A stretch of 64,000 bases of DNA from the NCBI GenBank assembly GCA_965230345.1, contig CBDDKR010000002.1, forward strand, positions 3,038,001 through 3,102,000, written 5' to 3'. Source of the stretch: JADKBO01 sp965230345 (GTDB taxonomy: Bacteria; Bacteroidota; Bacteroidia; Chitinophagales; Saprospiraceae). Positions 37,307 through 44,956 of this stretch are shown here, in pieces. The first letter of the stretch is position 1. Every line of letters begins with the position of its first letter. The position numbers and the translations under genes are program-made. The notes beneath the pieces are model-generated. The model saw only the letters and a list, made by a program, of their open reading frames with translations. It had not been told where the DNA came from and did no database searches.

Positions 37307-37762
37307 TTAGTTCTTAGAACGGCTATATCTCATTTCGAGATACTTGTTAGAAAAGCCCAACTTCTCATAAAGAGATTTAGCTGGATTATCATGCTCTACA
37401 TGTAAAGCTATGTCGCCTTTGGAATGTTTAAGAGCATTTCGCATCAATGTTTTTCCAATACCTCTGCCTCTATACTTTTTGTGGGTAGCTATATACACCA
37501 AAATGTTTTCAGGTATATAACCACTCATACCTGTCTCATTTACAACTACAACTCCTACTATGCTTTTACCATGTAGACATATGATCACAAAACCTCCTTG
37601 ATTCGACACTTCATTCATAGCATAATCAAGGCAATGCTTAATATCCTTTAGTTCGTCACCATACTTTCCTAAATGTTCATATAAGAAATTAGCAACACGA
37701 ATTCTTTCAACTGAAGTAAGCTTATCATTGGGTGTATAAAGGATTAAATTGAAATCTGACAT
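37307..37762 (-). CDS. GNAT-family N-acetyltransferase
   Basis: 151 residues, a single GNAT domain. Acetyl-CoA binding motif A is YRGRGIGKTLMRNAL (~97-111) after the strand ENILVYIATH; motif B is NPAKSLYEKLGFSNK (~125-139). It follows the KamA-like gene by 32 nt. In archaea and some bacteria a lysine 2,3-aminomutase gene (ablA) is paired with a beta-lysine acetyltransferase (ablB) to make N-epsilon-acetyl-beta-lysine; the pairing here is reminiscent, but this protein is much shorter than AblB and the aminomutase homologue is divergent. A separate -7 element just before the ATG may give it its own promoter. Confidence 0.85.
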   Translation of the reverse strand: MSDFNLILYTPNDKLTSVERIRVANFLYEHLGKYGDELKDIKHCLDYAMNEVSNQGGFVIICLHGKSIVGVVVVNETGMSGYIPENILVYIATHKKYRGRGIGKTLMRNALKHSKGDIALHVEHDNPAKSLYEKLGFSNKYLEMRYSRSKN

Positions 37763-37766
37763 ATCA

Positions 37767-37774
37767 CAAAGGTA
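37767..37774 (-). promoter_or_regulatory. -7 element directly before the GNAT gene
   Basis: Minus strand TACCTTTG (TAnnTTTG) ends 4 nt before the GNAT ATG, just after the hairpin at 37777-37800. No -33 TTG is seen at 19-21 nt, so this is a weak prediction of an internal, near-leaderless promoter. Confidence 0.25.
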
Positions 37775-37776
37775 TG

Positions 37777-37800
37777 AATTAGTTTCTACAGAAACTAATT
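37777..37800 (-). promoter_or_regulatory. perfect 10-bp hairpin between the KamA-like and GNAT genes
   Basis: AATTAGTTTC (37777-37786) and GAAACTAATT (37791-37800) are perfect complements around a 4-nt loop, and include the stop codon of the KamA-like gene. There is no T-run on the minus strand after it, so an mRNA stabiliser, processing site or attenuator is more likely than a simple terminator. Confidence 0.5.
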
Positions 37801-39105
37801 ATGACTTGCAACCATTTTTTTTAACGGCCTTTTAACTTCAAAGAAGAATTTATCATCGTCGATTGGTTTTAGGTCACTTAGCCAATTAGCGTCTTTATTG
37901 TATTTTGCAAAAAATGGTGTTCCAACCCATTCAGGGTTTCTTCCTTGAATGAATCTCAGAATAAACCTTTTTTCTCCGTTACTTTCATTAATTCCTAAAA
38001 CCTGAACTTTGCCAGGATCGGCAGACATGCTTGGTCCTCTTACCGTTCTAGCAATACCACTTATATGCTGATAGGCTTTTCTATAAATTTTCCAAGCTTC
38101 CTCAAGAGTGACTGCAAAATATTCCTGTGCTCCAGTATCTCTTGCAATAAACATGTAATATGGAATGCAACCCAGATTTACTTGCTCCTTCCACATATCC
38201 CGCCATATCTTCCAGTCATTATTTATATAATTCATAATTGGCGATTGAGTTCGTATCTGAGCTCCTGTACTCAATATTCTTTTAATCGCCTTCTCTACAG
38301 CCTTAGTTTTTAATTCATTTGGGTGGTTGAAATGAGCCATGAAAGCAAGGTGAACTCCTTTTTTTACAATATTTTCAAATAATCTTAATAAATCATCTGC
38401 ATCTTTATCTGTTAAGAATCTGTAAGGCCAATAACCCAAGGCTTTCGTTCCAATCCGTATTGTCTTTAAATTTAACTTTGGATCATTGATTAATGGATTA
38501 ATATAAGCTTCAAGCATCTTTGTTTTCATAACTAAAGGGTCACCACCAGTGAATAGTACATCCGTTACTTCTGGCTTGCTGTGTAGGTATTGAACCAGCA
38601 AATCGGTTTCCCTCATAGCAAATTTTAATTCATTAATTCCTACGAATTGAGGCCATCTAAAACAGAATGTACAATAGGCATGGCAGGTTTGACTGTTGCT
38701 GGGAAAGAACAATACAGTTTCTCTATATTTATGTTGGACACCATTAAGTTGTATTCCATTTATTTCTGGTACATTTTTGTTTTGACCTGATGGATGCGGA
38801 TTAAGTTGGTATCTAATCTTGTTGGCCACAAGCTTAATTTCTGATTTAGACAAATTTGCATCTAGCGCCTGCTCCATTTCAACAAAATGGTCATTAGTTA
38901 ACATTTTCTTTTGTGGGAAGGTAAGCTGGTAGATTGGGTCATTAGGGATATTATTCCAATCAATTAATTCGTCAACAACATAATTATTGACCTTAAATGG
39001 AAGGACATTTCCTACAACATTAATTTCCTTCTTCAATTGATTTGAAAAAGTGGCTAACTGTTGAATATTGGCAAAATTTTTAAGTGTATATACTTTATAT
39101 TTCAT
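37795..39105 (-). CDS. KamA-family radical SAM protein (lysine 2,3-aminomutase-like)
   Basis: 436 residues. The radical SAM cluster motif CxxxCxxC is Cys141-Cys145-Cys148 (SQTCHAYCTFCFRWPQFVG), followed by VLFTGGDPLVMK (~183-194), the SAM-binding GGD stretch. A probable PLP lysine is Lys366 in SADPGKVQVLG, at the place of the PLP Lys of lysine 2,3-aminomutase, and IPYYMFIARDTGAQ (~314-327) occupies the substrate-pocket region. The CTFCFRWPQFVG signature differs from classical KamA/EpmB (CRHCxRRR), so this is a separate subgroup and the substrate is unknown. It starts a minus-strand run with GNAT, sORF, symporter, NYN and racemase-like genes. Confidence 0.85.
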   Translation of the reverse strand: MKYKVYTLKNFANIQQLATFSNQLKKEINVVGNVLPFKVNNYVVDELIDWNNIPNDPIYQLTFPQKKMLTNDHFVEMEQALDANLSKSEIKLVANKIRYQLNPHPSGQNKNVPEINGIQLNGVQHKYRETVLFFPSNSQTCHAYCTFCFRWPQFVGINELKFAMRETDLLVQYLHSKPEVTDVLFTGGDPLVMKTKMLEAYINPLINDPKLNLKTIRIGTKALGYWPYRFLTDKDADDLLRLFENIVKKGVHLAFMAHFNHPNELKTKAVEKAIKRILSTGAQIRTQSPIMNYINNDWKIWRDMWKEQVNLGCIPYYMFIARDTGAQEYFAVTLEEAWKIYRKAYQHISGIARTVRGPSMSADPGKVQVLGINESNGEKRFILRFIQGRNPEWVGTPFFAKYNKDANWLSDLKPIDDDKFFFEVKRPLKKMVASHN

Positions 39106-39575
39106 GAACTTATTATTGTTTCAAATTTGTATTGTGTATTAAGTATTTCATTTCCTCTAACCTCAGTATTATTGTGTAATGTATTCTCTTTTTTTTGTTG
39201 CTCTGATAAGATTAATTCTTCTAGGCTTTGGTTTCTATCGTTTTATCATTCTGTCTATGTTTTCATCATCCTTTCTTTATACGATTATCATCATGTAAGT
39301 TTTTATAAAGAGTGAAATGCGGTGTAAATGTTATTCTCCCTAGCTTTCTTAGGAGCAATGTTAGATGTATTTCGTCATCGGGAAATTACTAATAACTAAA
39401 CTGGTGATTCATGTCCGTCAATGTTGACTTTGAAAGAATTATTAGATTTTGCAAATCTTAATTCTATTGCTATGCCGAAATAAATCTCTTTTGACATTGA
39501 TACCTTTTATATGAGAAAATGTAGTACGTACACTAACTATAACGTAATAAGGTGTAAATAGTTTCTATAGAAAGT
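39106..39575. other. 470-bp gap without a recognised gene
   Basis: Between the KamA-like gene and the marR gene (both minus strand). T-rich on the plus strand; no credible ORF, tRNA or consensus -7 element for the downstream run was found. A bulged 6-bp hairpin (CTCCCTA / TAGGAG) lies near 39334-39353 and lacks a T-run. Confidence 0.4.
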
Positions 39576-40055
39576 TTATTTAGATTTGGGAATTTCGTTT
39601 AAGGTGATAAGAGGTGCTGCATCAACATCTTCGGCGTCCATTAATTTTGTTAATACTTCAATGCTGTAGTTAATGTCTTCGATTTGTTTTTCAGATAAAG
39701 ATTTTAAACGATTTGACATTTTTTCTTGCAATGTCATTGGCGATGTTTTGAGCAATTCTGCCCCTTTGGCAGTGAGTGTAACAAACATTCCTCTTTTGTC
39801 TTTTGAGTTTGGTAGCCGAGCAACTAACCCTTTATCTTCTAAACGGTGTACAATCCCTGAAACTGTGCTAGCATTAAGGTTAATGTAGTTTTTTATATCC
39901 TTACCAGAAGCTTTATAATCTGTTCGGTCCGATAAATATTGCAATACAAGAAGTTGAGGTATACTTATGCCAAATTCCTTTTGAATTCTTTTGCTCTCAA
40001 GATTTATAGATCGTATGATCTTTCGAAGTTTGACTAGAATTTCTAAATATTGCAT
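39576..40055 (-). CDS. MarR-family transcriptional regulator
   Basis: 159 residues. The winged helix-turn-helix is visible: GISIPQLLVLQYLSD (~30-44), GKDIKNYINLNASTVSGIVH (~53-72) as recognition helix, and LVARLPNSKDKRGMFVTLT (~78-96) as the wing with the conserved DxRG. MarR dimers repress by binding short palindromes and often answer to small aromatic ligands. The palindrome at 40054-40084 overlapping its own start codon suggests autoregulation. The target set is unknown; the KamA-like run 470 bp downstream is one candidate. Confidence 0.92.
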   Translation of the reverse strand: MQYLEILVKLRKIIRSINLESKRIQKEFGISIPQLLVLQYLSDRTDYKASGKDIKNYINLNASTVSGIVHRLEDKGLVARLPNSKDKRGMFVTLTAKGAELLKTSPMTLQEKMSNRLKSLSEKQIEDINYSIEVLTKLMDAEDVDAAPLITLNEIPKSK

Positions 40056-40084
40056 ATTGTATTTAATAGTTAGGTATGCAATAT
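40054..40084. promoter_or_regulatory. imperfect palindrome at the marR start (candidate operator)
   Basis: ATATTGTAT (40054-40062) and ATGCAATAT (40076-40084) are inverted repeats with one mismatch, about 22 bp centre to centre, i.e. two helical turns, and overlap the start codon. The layout suits a MarR dimer autoregulatory site; not tested. Confidence 0.35.
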
Positions 40085-40171
40085 ATAAACAAATTATAGT
40101 CTAACGAAAATGGTCAATGAACAAATATTTTGTGCACAAAAGACAGCAGTGCGAGTAGGTTGAATGAAGTA

Positions 40172-40214
40172 ATAAAAAAAGGAAACTAAGTTGATAAAAC
40201 TAAGTCTCCTTTTT
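40172..40214 (-). terminator. terminator of tRNA-His
   Basis: AAAAGGAAACTAAGT (40177-40191) pairs with ACTAAGTCTCC plus T's (40199-40213) over 15 positions with two mismatches, loop TGATAAA. On the minus strand the stem is followed by a seven-T run, so it ends the tRNA-His transcript. Confidence 0.7.
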
Positions 40215-40225
40215 AAATTAATATG

Positions 40226-40300
40226 GGTGGAAGATGGGATTCGAACCCACGGCCCTCGGAACCACAAACCGATGCTCTAACCAACTGAGCTACAACCACC
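40226..40300 (-). tRNA. tRNA-His (anticodon GTG), with unusual stem mismatches
   Basis: Minus strand 75 nt including the extra 5' G (G-1) opposite C73, which identifies tRNA-His; anticodon loop TTGTGGT; D stem GCTC/GAGC and T stem GTGGG/CCCAT are normal. The 3' CCA is not encoded. Odd: the acceptor stem GTGGTTG opposite CTTCCAC leaves U5-U68 and U6-U67 unpaired, and U31-U39 in the anticodon stem is also mismatched. Promoter-like (40319-40349) and terminator elements flank it, so it looks expressed. Confidence 0.88.
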
Positions 40301-40318
40301 ATTTTAGTAATCTGGACG

Positions 40319-40349
40319 CAAAAGTAATACTCTTTCAACTTTTGGGCAA
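40319..40349 (-). promoter_or_regulatory. promoter of tRNA-His
   Basis: Minus strand TTG (40347-40349) then 20 nt then TACTTTTG (40319-40326): both elements match. Predicted start near 40312, about 12 nt upstream of the mature tRNA. Confidence 0.6.
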
Positions 40350-40483
40350 TGATTTGTTGATATTATTTTAATACAAAATTGGTGGTGGAGCATCATGTTT
40401 CTGAAAATCAATGAATTATTTGGTGATAAAAGTTGTAAAGAATGTTACAGCCAATGACTGGTTCTATATTTAATGATTAATTA

Positions 40484-40516
40484 TTTCAATAATATATTAA
40501 AGATTATTTATATTTG
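40484..40516 (+). promoter_or_regulatory. possible promoter of the sigma-FecR unit
   Basis: Plus strand TATATTTG (40509-40516) is a perfect -7; TTTC (40484-40487) 21 nt upstream is a near -33. It would give a ~145-nt leader before the sigma gene. The remainder of the 366-bp gap (40301-40666) shows only the tRNA-His promoter. Confidence 0.4.
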
Positions 40517-40666
40517 TAAATCTAAGATTGACTTGGTATTATCTTAATAGTCGAATTGAATTATTGCTCTAATTGATGAAATTCATTTTAAAGTAGCAAG
40601 ATTTATTGCTCGATTTTATAAAGAGAATTCAGGGGTTAATCGTTATACTAAATTAGAAATAATAGC

Positions 40667-41194
40667 TTGACGAAGTCATTAAATATTGATGTTGTTTTTC
40701 ACCAAGACGTAAGTAAAGCGTTTGAATACATCTATTCTCATTACTATGACTTACTTTGTAATAAAGCATACCGAATTATATTTGATCGTAGTTCCGCCGA
40801 GGATGTGGTTCAGGAAGTTATACTAGAACTATGGAAAAGGAAAGATTCCATTTCGAAGGAAACGCCTGTGTTGGCCTATTTGAAAAGATCGGTTTATAAT
40901 CGCTCGATTAATTATATTAAAAGTAAGTCGTATAGTTTTGAAGGCGAAGAGTCTATCCAAAGTTTGGAAGAAGATAGAATTAGCGCGATTGATCAAATGA
41001 TAGCTATAGAAACACAAGTGAAAATTGAAGACGTAATTGGTCAATTACCAGAAAAATGTAGATATGTTTTTACATTAAGTCGATTTGAAGAGAAATCTTA
41101 TAAGGAAATAGCCAGTGATCTAGATATTTCGGTGAAAACCGTAGAAAATCAAATTTCGAAAGCCTTGAAATTTTTGAGAAAAAAAATAAAATAA
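40667..41194 (+). CDS. ECF RNA polymerase sigma factor (FecI-like)
   Basis: 175 residues. Region 2 (~18-85): YIYSHYYDLLCNKAYRI and SSAEDVVQEVILELWKRKD; region 4 (~125-172): IGQLPEKCRYVFTLSRFEEK and SYKEIASDLDISVKTVENQ, the sigma-70 region 4 of the Bacteroidota expansion group. It should direct transcription of the adjacent receptor genes when freed by FecR. The start is TTG at 40667: an in-frame stop (40649) lies just upstream and no ATG exists near the family N-terminus. The fecR-like gene follows after 69 bp. Confidence 0.9.
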   Translation: MTKSLNIDVVFHQDVSKAFEYIYSHYYDLLCNKAYRIIFDRSSAEDVVQEVILELWKRKDSISKETPVLAYLKRSVYNRSINYIKSKSYSFEGEESIQSLEEDRISAIDQMIAIETQVKIEDVIGQLPEKCRYVFTLSRFEEKSYKEIASDLDISVKTVENQISKALKFLRKKIK

Positions 41195-41263
41195 TCTAAA
41201 TTCGCATAGGGGTTAAATGTATTATCAGTTGTTTACTAATAAAATGAATGTAAAAAGATAGAA

Positions 41264-42226
41264 ATGGAGGTTGTTGATAGAATTTATATACTGACTCATA
41301 AAAAGATGACAGGAGTGTTAACTCCCAAGGAGTCTCTTGAGTTAAATCAACTCCTAGAAACCGAAACCAATAAAACAATACACGATAAAATTCAGACTGA
41401 CTGGATTAGGATAGGGGAGATGCCTTCTTTATCCTTTGATTCTGCATCTGCTTTTGAGAAATTCAACAATAAGGTTAATAGTGAAACTCCTAGTCTTCCT
41501 AATAGAAGACTTTGGTTATGGAGGTACTCCGCAGTTGCGGCTTCATTGGTAATTCTATTAATGTTTGTTGGAATTAGTCATTATGGAAAATTGTCTTCAC
41601 AAGTCTATTCTGGACAACAAGTGGTGCAATTGAATGATGGATCTAAGGTGCATTTGTCAGAAAATGCTGAATTAATCGTTTCTTCAGATTTTAACGATTC
41701 CAGAAGTGTAGAACTCAATGGTGAAGCGGTATTTGAAGTAGAAAAATCGACTAGTTCATTTACAGTTGTAAGCGACGAAACGGAAATTGTCGTTTTGGGT
41801 ACCACATTTTATGTTGATGTTACTACCGATATTAAAAAAGTAAAGGTTCTTGAAGGAAAAGTAAAAGTCATCAATAGTATAAATAATGATGAAGCCATTT
41901 TAAATGATAAGGATCAGGTAGCTGTGCAGAAGAATGGCTCAATCGTCTCAATATCTGATGTTTCCTTCGGCTCCAATTTTTACGATCCTGAATTGGTTTA
42001 CGATAATACGCCTATTTTTAAAGTGTTCTCTGACCTTGAAGTCGTTTACGGAGTTGAGTTTATGGTTAAAAAAACGCCTTCCAATGAGCGCTGTAAGTTT
42101 ACATCCAAAGATTTAGATGGAATGTCTATTGATGATATTCTTATGATTCTAGAGGCCACATTTGGTATGAAGATAGAAAAGAATAATGAGGGAATTCTTG
42201 TTGTTCGTAGACTCTCCTGTAGATAA
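41264..42226 (+). CDS. FecR-family anti-sigma factor
   Basis: 320 residues: cytoplasmic N-terminal ~83 residues, one membrane segment (~86-105, WRYSAVAASLVILLMFVGIS) and a periplasmic FecR domain starting VYSGQQVVQLNDGSKVHLSE (~113-132) with ELNGEAVFEVEK and VLGTTFYVDV, plus a C-terminal DUF4974-like domain (~245-318; SDLEVVYGVEF). Such proteins hold the ECF sigma inactive until the TonB receptor's STN domain signals ligand binding. Sits between the sigma gene and the receptor gene. Confidence 0.92.
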   Translation: MEVVDRIYILTHKKMTGVLTPKESLELNQLLETETNKTIHDKIQTDWIRIGEMPSLSFDSASAFEKFNNKVNSETPSLPNRRLWLWRYSAVAASLVILLMFVGISHYGKLSSQVYSGQQVVQLNDGSKVHLSENAELIVSSDFNDSRSVELNGEAVFEVEKSTSSFTVVSDETEIVVLGTTFYVDVTTDIKKVKVLEGKVKVINSINNDEAILNDKDQVAVQKNGSIVSISDVSFGSNFYDPELVYDNTPIFKVFSDLEVVYGVEFMVKKTPSNERCKFTSKDLDGMSIDDILMILEATFGMKIEKNNEGILVVRRLSCR

Positions 42227-42259
42227 TTATTGTATTAAATCGGTTTAAAATTTGTAGTT

Positions 42260-44926
42260 TTGAGCAAAATTATTTGCTTGAAAAAAACTGTGCTATTAGG
42301 GGTCTTAATTTTGGTGTTAACTGTAAAAGGTTATGCACAAAAATCTCCAGATGATGTGAGAGTAACCTATACTGCTGTTAATAAAACCCTTCCCAGAGTA
42401 TTAAAAGATTTAGTCGGAATTTCTGGAGTAAATATTATCTATTCAGAAAATAAGCTCAACAAAAAGCGAAAGATAAATTTTCAAGCCAAAAAGGAAAAAT
42501 TGGGTTCAATTTTACACATTGTTCTTGAACCATTTCGTATGGATTATGAAGTCATTGGTGATAACATTGTAATTGTCAGTGTAAGGTCTGAAACATTTAA
42601 AAAAGATGTAAGAATAAGTGGGTTTATCAGAGATGAAAGATCTGGCGAGGTTTTGCCTTATGCCACTCTTTATGATGCAAAAAACAATGTACTAATTGAG
42701 GCGAATGAAAATGGTTTTTACGGTGCATTGGTCCAACGAAAGGAATATAGATTTGCTGTTTCTTATATAGGTTATCGCGATACGATTTACAATGCTTTTT
42801 TTGGTGAGAATAAAATTCAAGACTTGGTATTGAAAAATGAGAATACCATAAATGAAATTATTGTAACAGATGAAAAGGCGGATAAAATTGAAAAGTTTGG
42901 TGTCGACCGATTTAACAAAACTCATGTAAATCATAGCACATTTGTAGGTGGAGAAGCAGATATCAATAGAGTCATTGGAATGTCTGCTGGTGTTGCAACA
43001 GGTGCTGATGGATTTGGTGGTATGAGTGTGAGAGGTGGAAACTATGATCAAAATTTAGTTTTATTTGATGGTGTCCCGATTCAGCATTCTGGTCATGCAT
43101 TGGGTTTAGTATCTATTTTTAACAGTAATGTAATTCAGGAGGCTTCATTATATAAATCCAATTTTCCATCGAAATATGGAGGACGTCTATCTTCAATATT
43201 AGATATTCGTACAAGAGAAGGCAATTATAAAAAACTATCAGGAGAATTTGGTCTAAGTACGCTTACCTCAAAAGCGACATTAGAAGGTCCGATCATTAAA
43301 GACAAAGCTTCCTTTTTAGTTTCTTATCGACGAACATTTGCAGATGTCTGGATTAAGGCATTAAGTAGGTATCAAAATGATATTAATGGTGATGAGGGAG
43401 AATCTTCTTACAATTTTTACGATTTCAATGCAAAACTGAATTTTATTCTCAATAAGAATCATAAACTATTCTTTAGTTATTATCAAGGTAAAGATGATTT
43501 TTCTAACTATAGAAATGCTTTGCGCCAAATTGAAACCATAAAGATTGAGGATCGCAATAGAAATGATCTCATTTGGGGAAGCAAAATAGGTAGTTTACAT
43601 CTGTACTCTAAATGGAGCTCTCAATTCTTTTCAAGGTTTATGATTTATGGTTCAGACTGGAATTACGAATCCTTTGACTTTGATAGTTATTATATAGATA
43701 AAGATAGTTCCCAAAGCGAAATTTATGACCTTGAGTATGAATGGTCTAGTATTCAATCATTAGGATCTCGTCTTGAAATGGATTGGTTAGTGAATGGTTG
43801 GCTCAATCTCTCTTTTGGAGGAAGTATAAACCAGCAAATCTTTAATCCTTCTGGTGTATATAAGAATAATATTAATTCGGGTTCGTTGTACCCATCTATA
43901 CCTACCAAAGATGGTATAGCGGCAGAAAGGTCTAGTAATGAACTGGAAAATCAAGAGATTAATGGCTTTTTAGAAGCCGTTATTCAATTTGCACCCAATA
44001 CAAGTTTGTTGCTTGGGGCCCATGCAAGTCTCTATCAGATTAATGATAAACAGTATCAATCTATTCAACCAAGAGTTTTGTTTGCTACAGGGTCCAGGAA
44101 TGCAAGATTTCATGTCGGAGCATCTAATATGGTTCAGTATAATTCTATCATAAGCAGCAACCAATTGGGATTGCCTTCAGATCTATGGGTTACTTCAACG
44201 GATAGGTTAAAGCCTTCAGATGCGTGGATATTTACTTTAGGGAGCAGTTATTTTTCGAATACAGGCATTAACGTAAGTGGTGAGGTTTATTATAAGATGA
44301 TGAATAACCTCCTTGGATTGGATGAAGGAGGCAATATTCCATTCGATGGAGAGGGAAATTGGGAAAATTTTATTCCTAATGGAAAAGCTGTATCGTATGG
44401 ACTTGAACTTGAATTTATGAAGAGGTTTGGCAAATACAATTTTAGAACAAATTATACATATAGTAAATCAACTAGGGATTTTGCGGACCTAAACAATGGC
44501 ATGATGTTTGATTATAGATATGATAGAACACATATGTTTAATTGTAATATGTCTGCAAATTTGGGAAGTAAAGCTGATGTTTCTTTAAATTTTATTTACG
44601 GAACAGGTAACCCAGCAACATTTCCTACGTCAGAGATAATTGAGTTAGAAACTTCAAATGGTGATAAGTATCTATCAATTATATATTCTGAGAAAAACAA
44701 TGTTCGTTTTAAAGATTATGTAAGAGTCGATTTGGGATTTAATTTTTATACCAAATACAAATTTGGGAAGCAAAAATTCTTCATCGGTGTATACAATCTG
44801 TTGAACACCACCAACCCGTTGTTTTTAGATATTAGAAGAAACAAATTTGATCCAGATGTTTACGAATTGCAGAGTGTAAGTGTACTCCCCATTTTACCTG
44901 CTATCAATTATTCATTGAGTTTTTGA
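42260..44926 (+). CDS. TonB-dependent receptor with STN signalling and carboxypeptidase-regulatory domains
   Basis: 888 residues from TTG 42260. Signal peptide to about KGYAQ (26); STN domain ~35-105 (TLPRVLKDLVGISGVNIIYS); CarboxypepD_reg-like domain ~112-190 (ISGFIRDERSGEVLPYATLY); plug ~215-320 (GMSVRGGNYDQNLVLFDGVP); 22-stranded barrel to the end, finishing INYSLSF with the terminal Phe. The STN domain is what talks to FecR in Fec-type surface signalling. The transported ligand is unknown; there is no SusD partner, but a DUF4249 lipoprotein follows after 30 nt. Confidence 0.92.
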   Translation: MSKIICLKKTVLLGVLILVLTVKGYAQKSPDDVRVTYTAVNKTLPRVLKDLVGISGVNIIYSENKLNKKRKINFQAKKEKLGSILHIVLEPFRMDYEVIGDNIVIVSVRSETFKKDVRISGFIRDERSGEVLPYATLYDAKNNVLIEANENGFYGALVQRKEYRFAVSYIGYRDTIYNAFFGENKIQDLVLKNENTINEIIVTDEKADKIEKFGVDRFNKTHVNHSTFVGGEADINRVIGMSAGVATGADGFGGMSVRGGNYDQNLVLFDGVPIQHSGHALGLVSIFNSNVIQEASLYKSNFPSKYGGRLSSILDIRTREGNYKKLSGEFGLSTLTSKATLEGPIIKDKASFLVSYRRTFADVWIKALSRYQNDINGDEGESSYNFYDFNAKLNFILNKNHKLFFSYYQGKDDFSNYRNALRQIETIKIEDRNRNDLIWGSKIGSLHLYSKWSSQFFSRFMIYGSDWNYESFDFDSYYIDKDSSQSEIYDLEYEWSSIQSLGSRLEMDWLVNGWLNLSFGGSINQQIFNPSGVYKNNINSGSLYPSIPTKDGIAAERSSNELENQEINGFLEAVIQFAPNTSLLLGAHASLYQINDKQYQSIQPRVLFATGSRNARFHVGASNMVQYNSIISSNQLGLPSDLWVTSTDRLKPSDAWIFTLGSSYFSNTGINVSGEVYYKMMNNLLGLDEGGNIPFDGEGNWENFIPNGKAVSYGLELEFMKRFGKYNFRTNYTYSKSTRDFADLNNGMMFDYRYDRTHMFNCNMSANLGSKADVSLNFIYGTGNPATFPTSEIIELETSNGDKYLSIIYSEKNNVRFKDYVRVDLGFNFYTKYKFGKQKFFIGVYNLLNTTNPLFLDIRRNKFDPDVYELQSVSVLPILPAINYSLSF

Positions 44927-44956
44927 ATTCTATAATTATGATTTATTATTTGGAAT

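Noticed and set aside
37307..39105. Reading the KamA-like/GNAT pair as ablA-ablB (N-acetyl-beta-lysine synthesis)
   Set aside because: The GNAT is only 151 residues, the radical SAM motif differs from classical lysine 2,3-aminomutase, and extra genes are present; kept only as an analogy.
39061..39315. 84-codon plus-strand frame upstream of the KamA-like gene
   Set aside because: Overlaps the real gene antisense, is biased to Phe/Ser/Tyr as expected of AT-rich noise, and has no recognisable motif.
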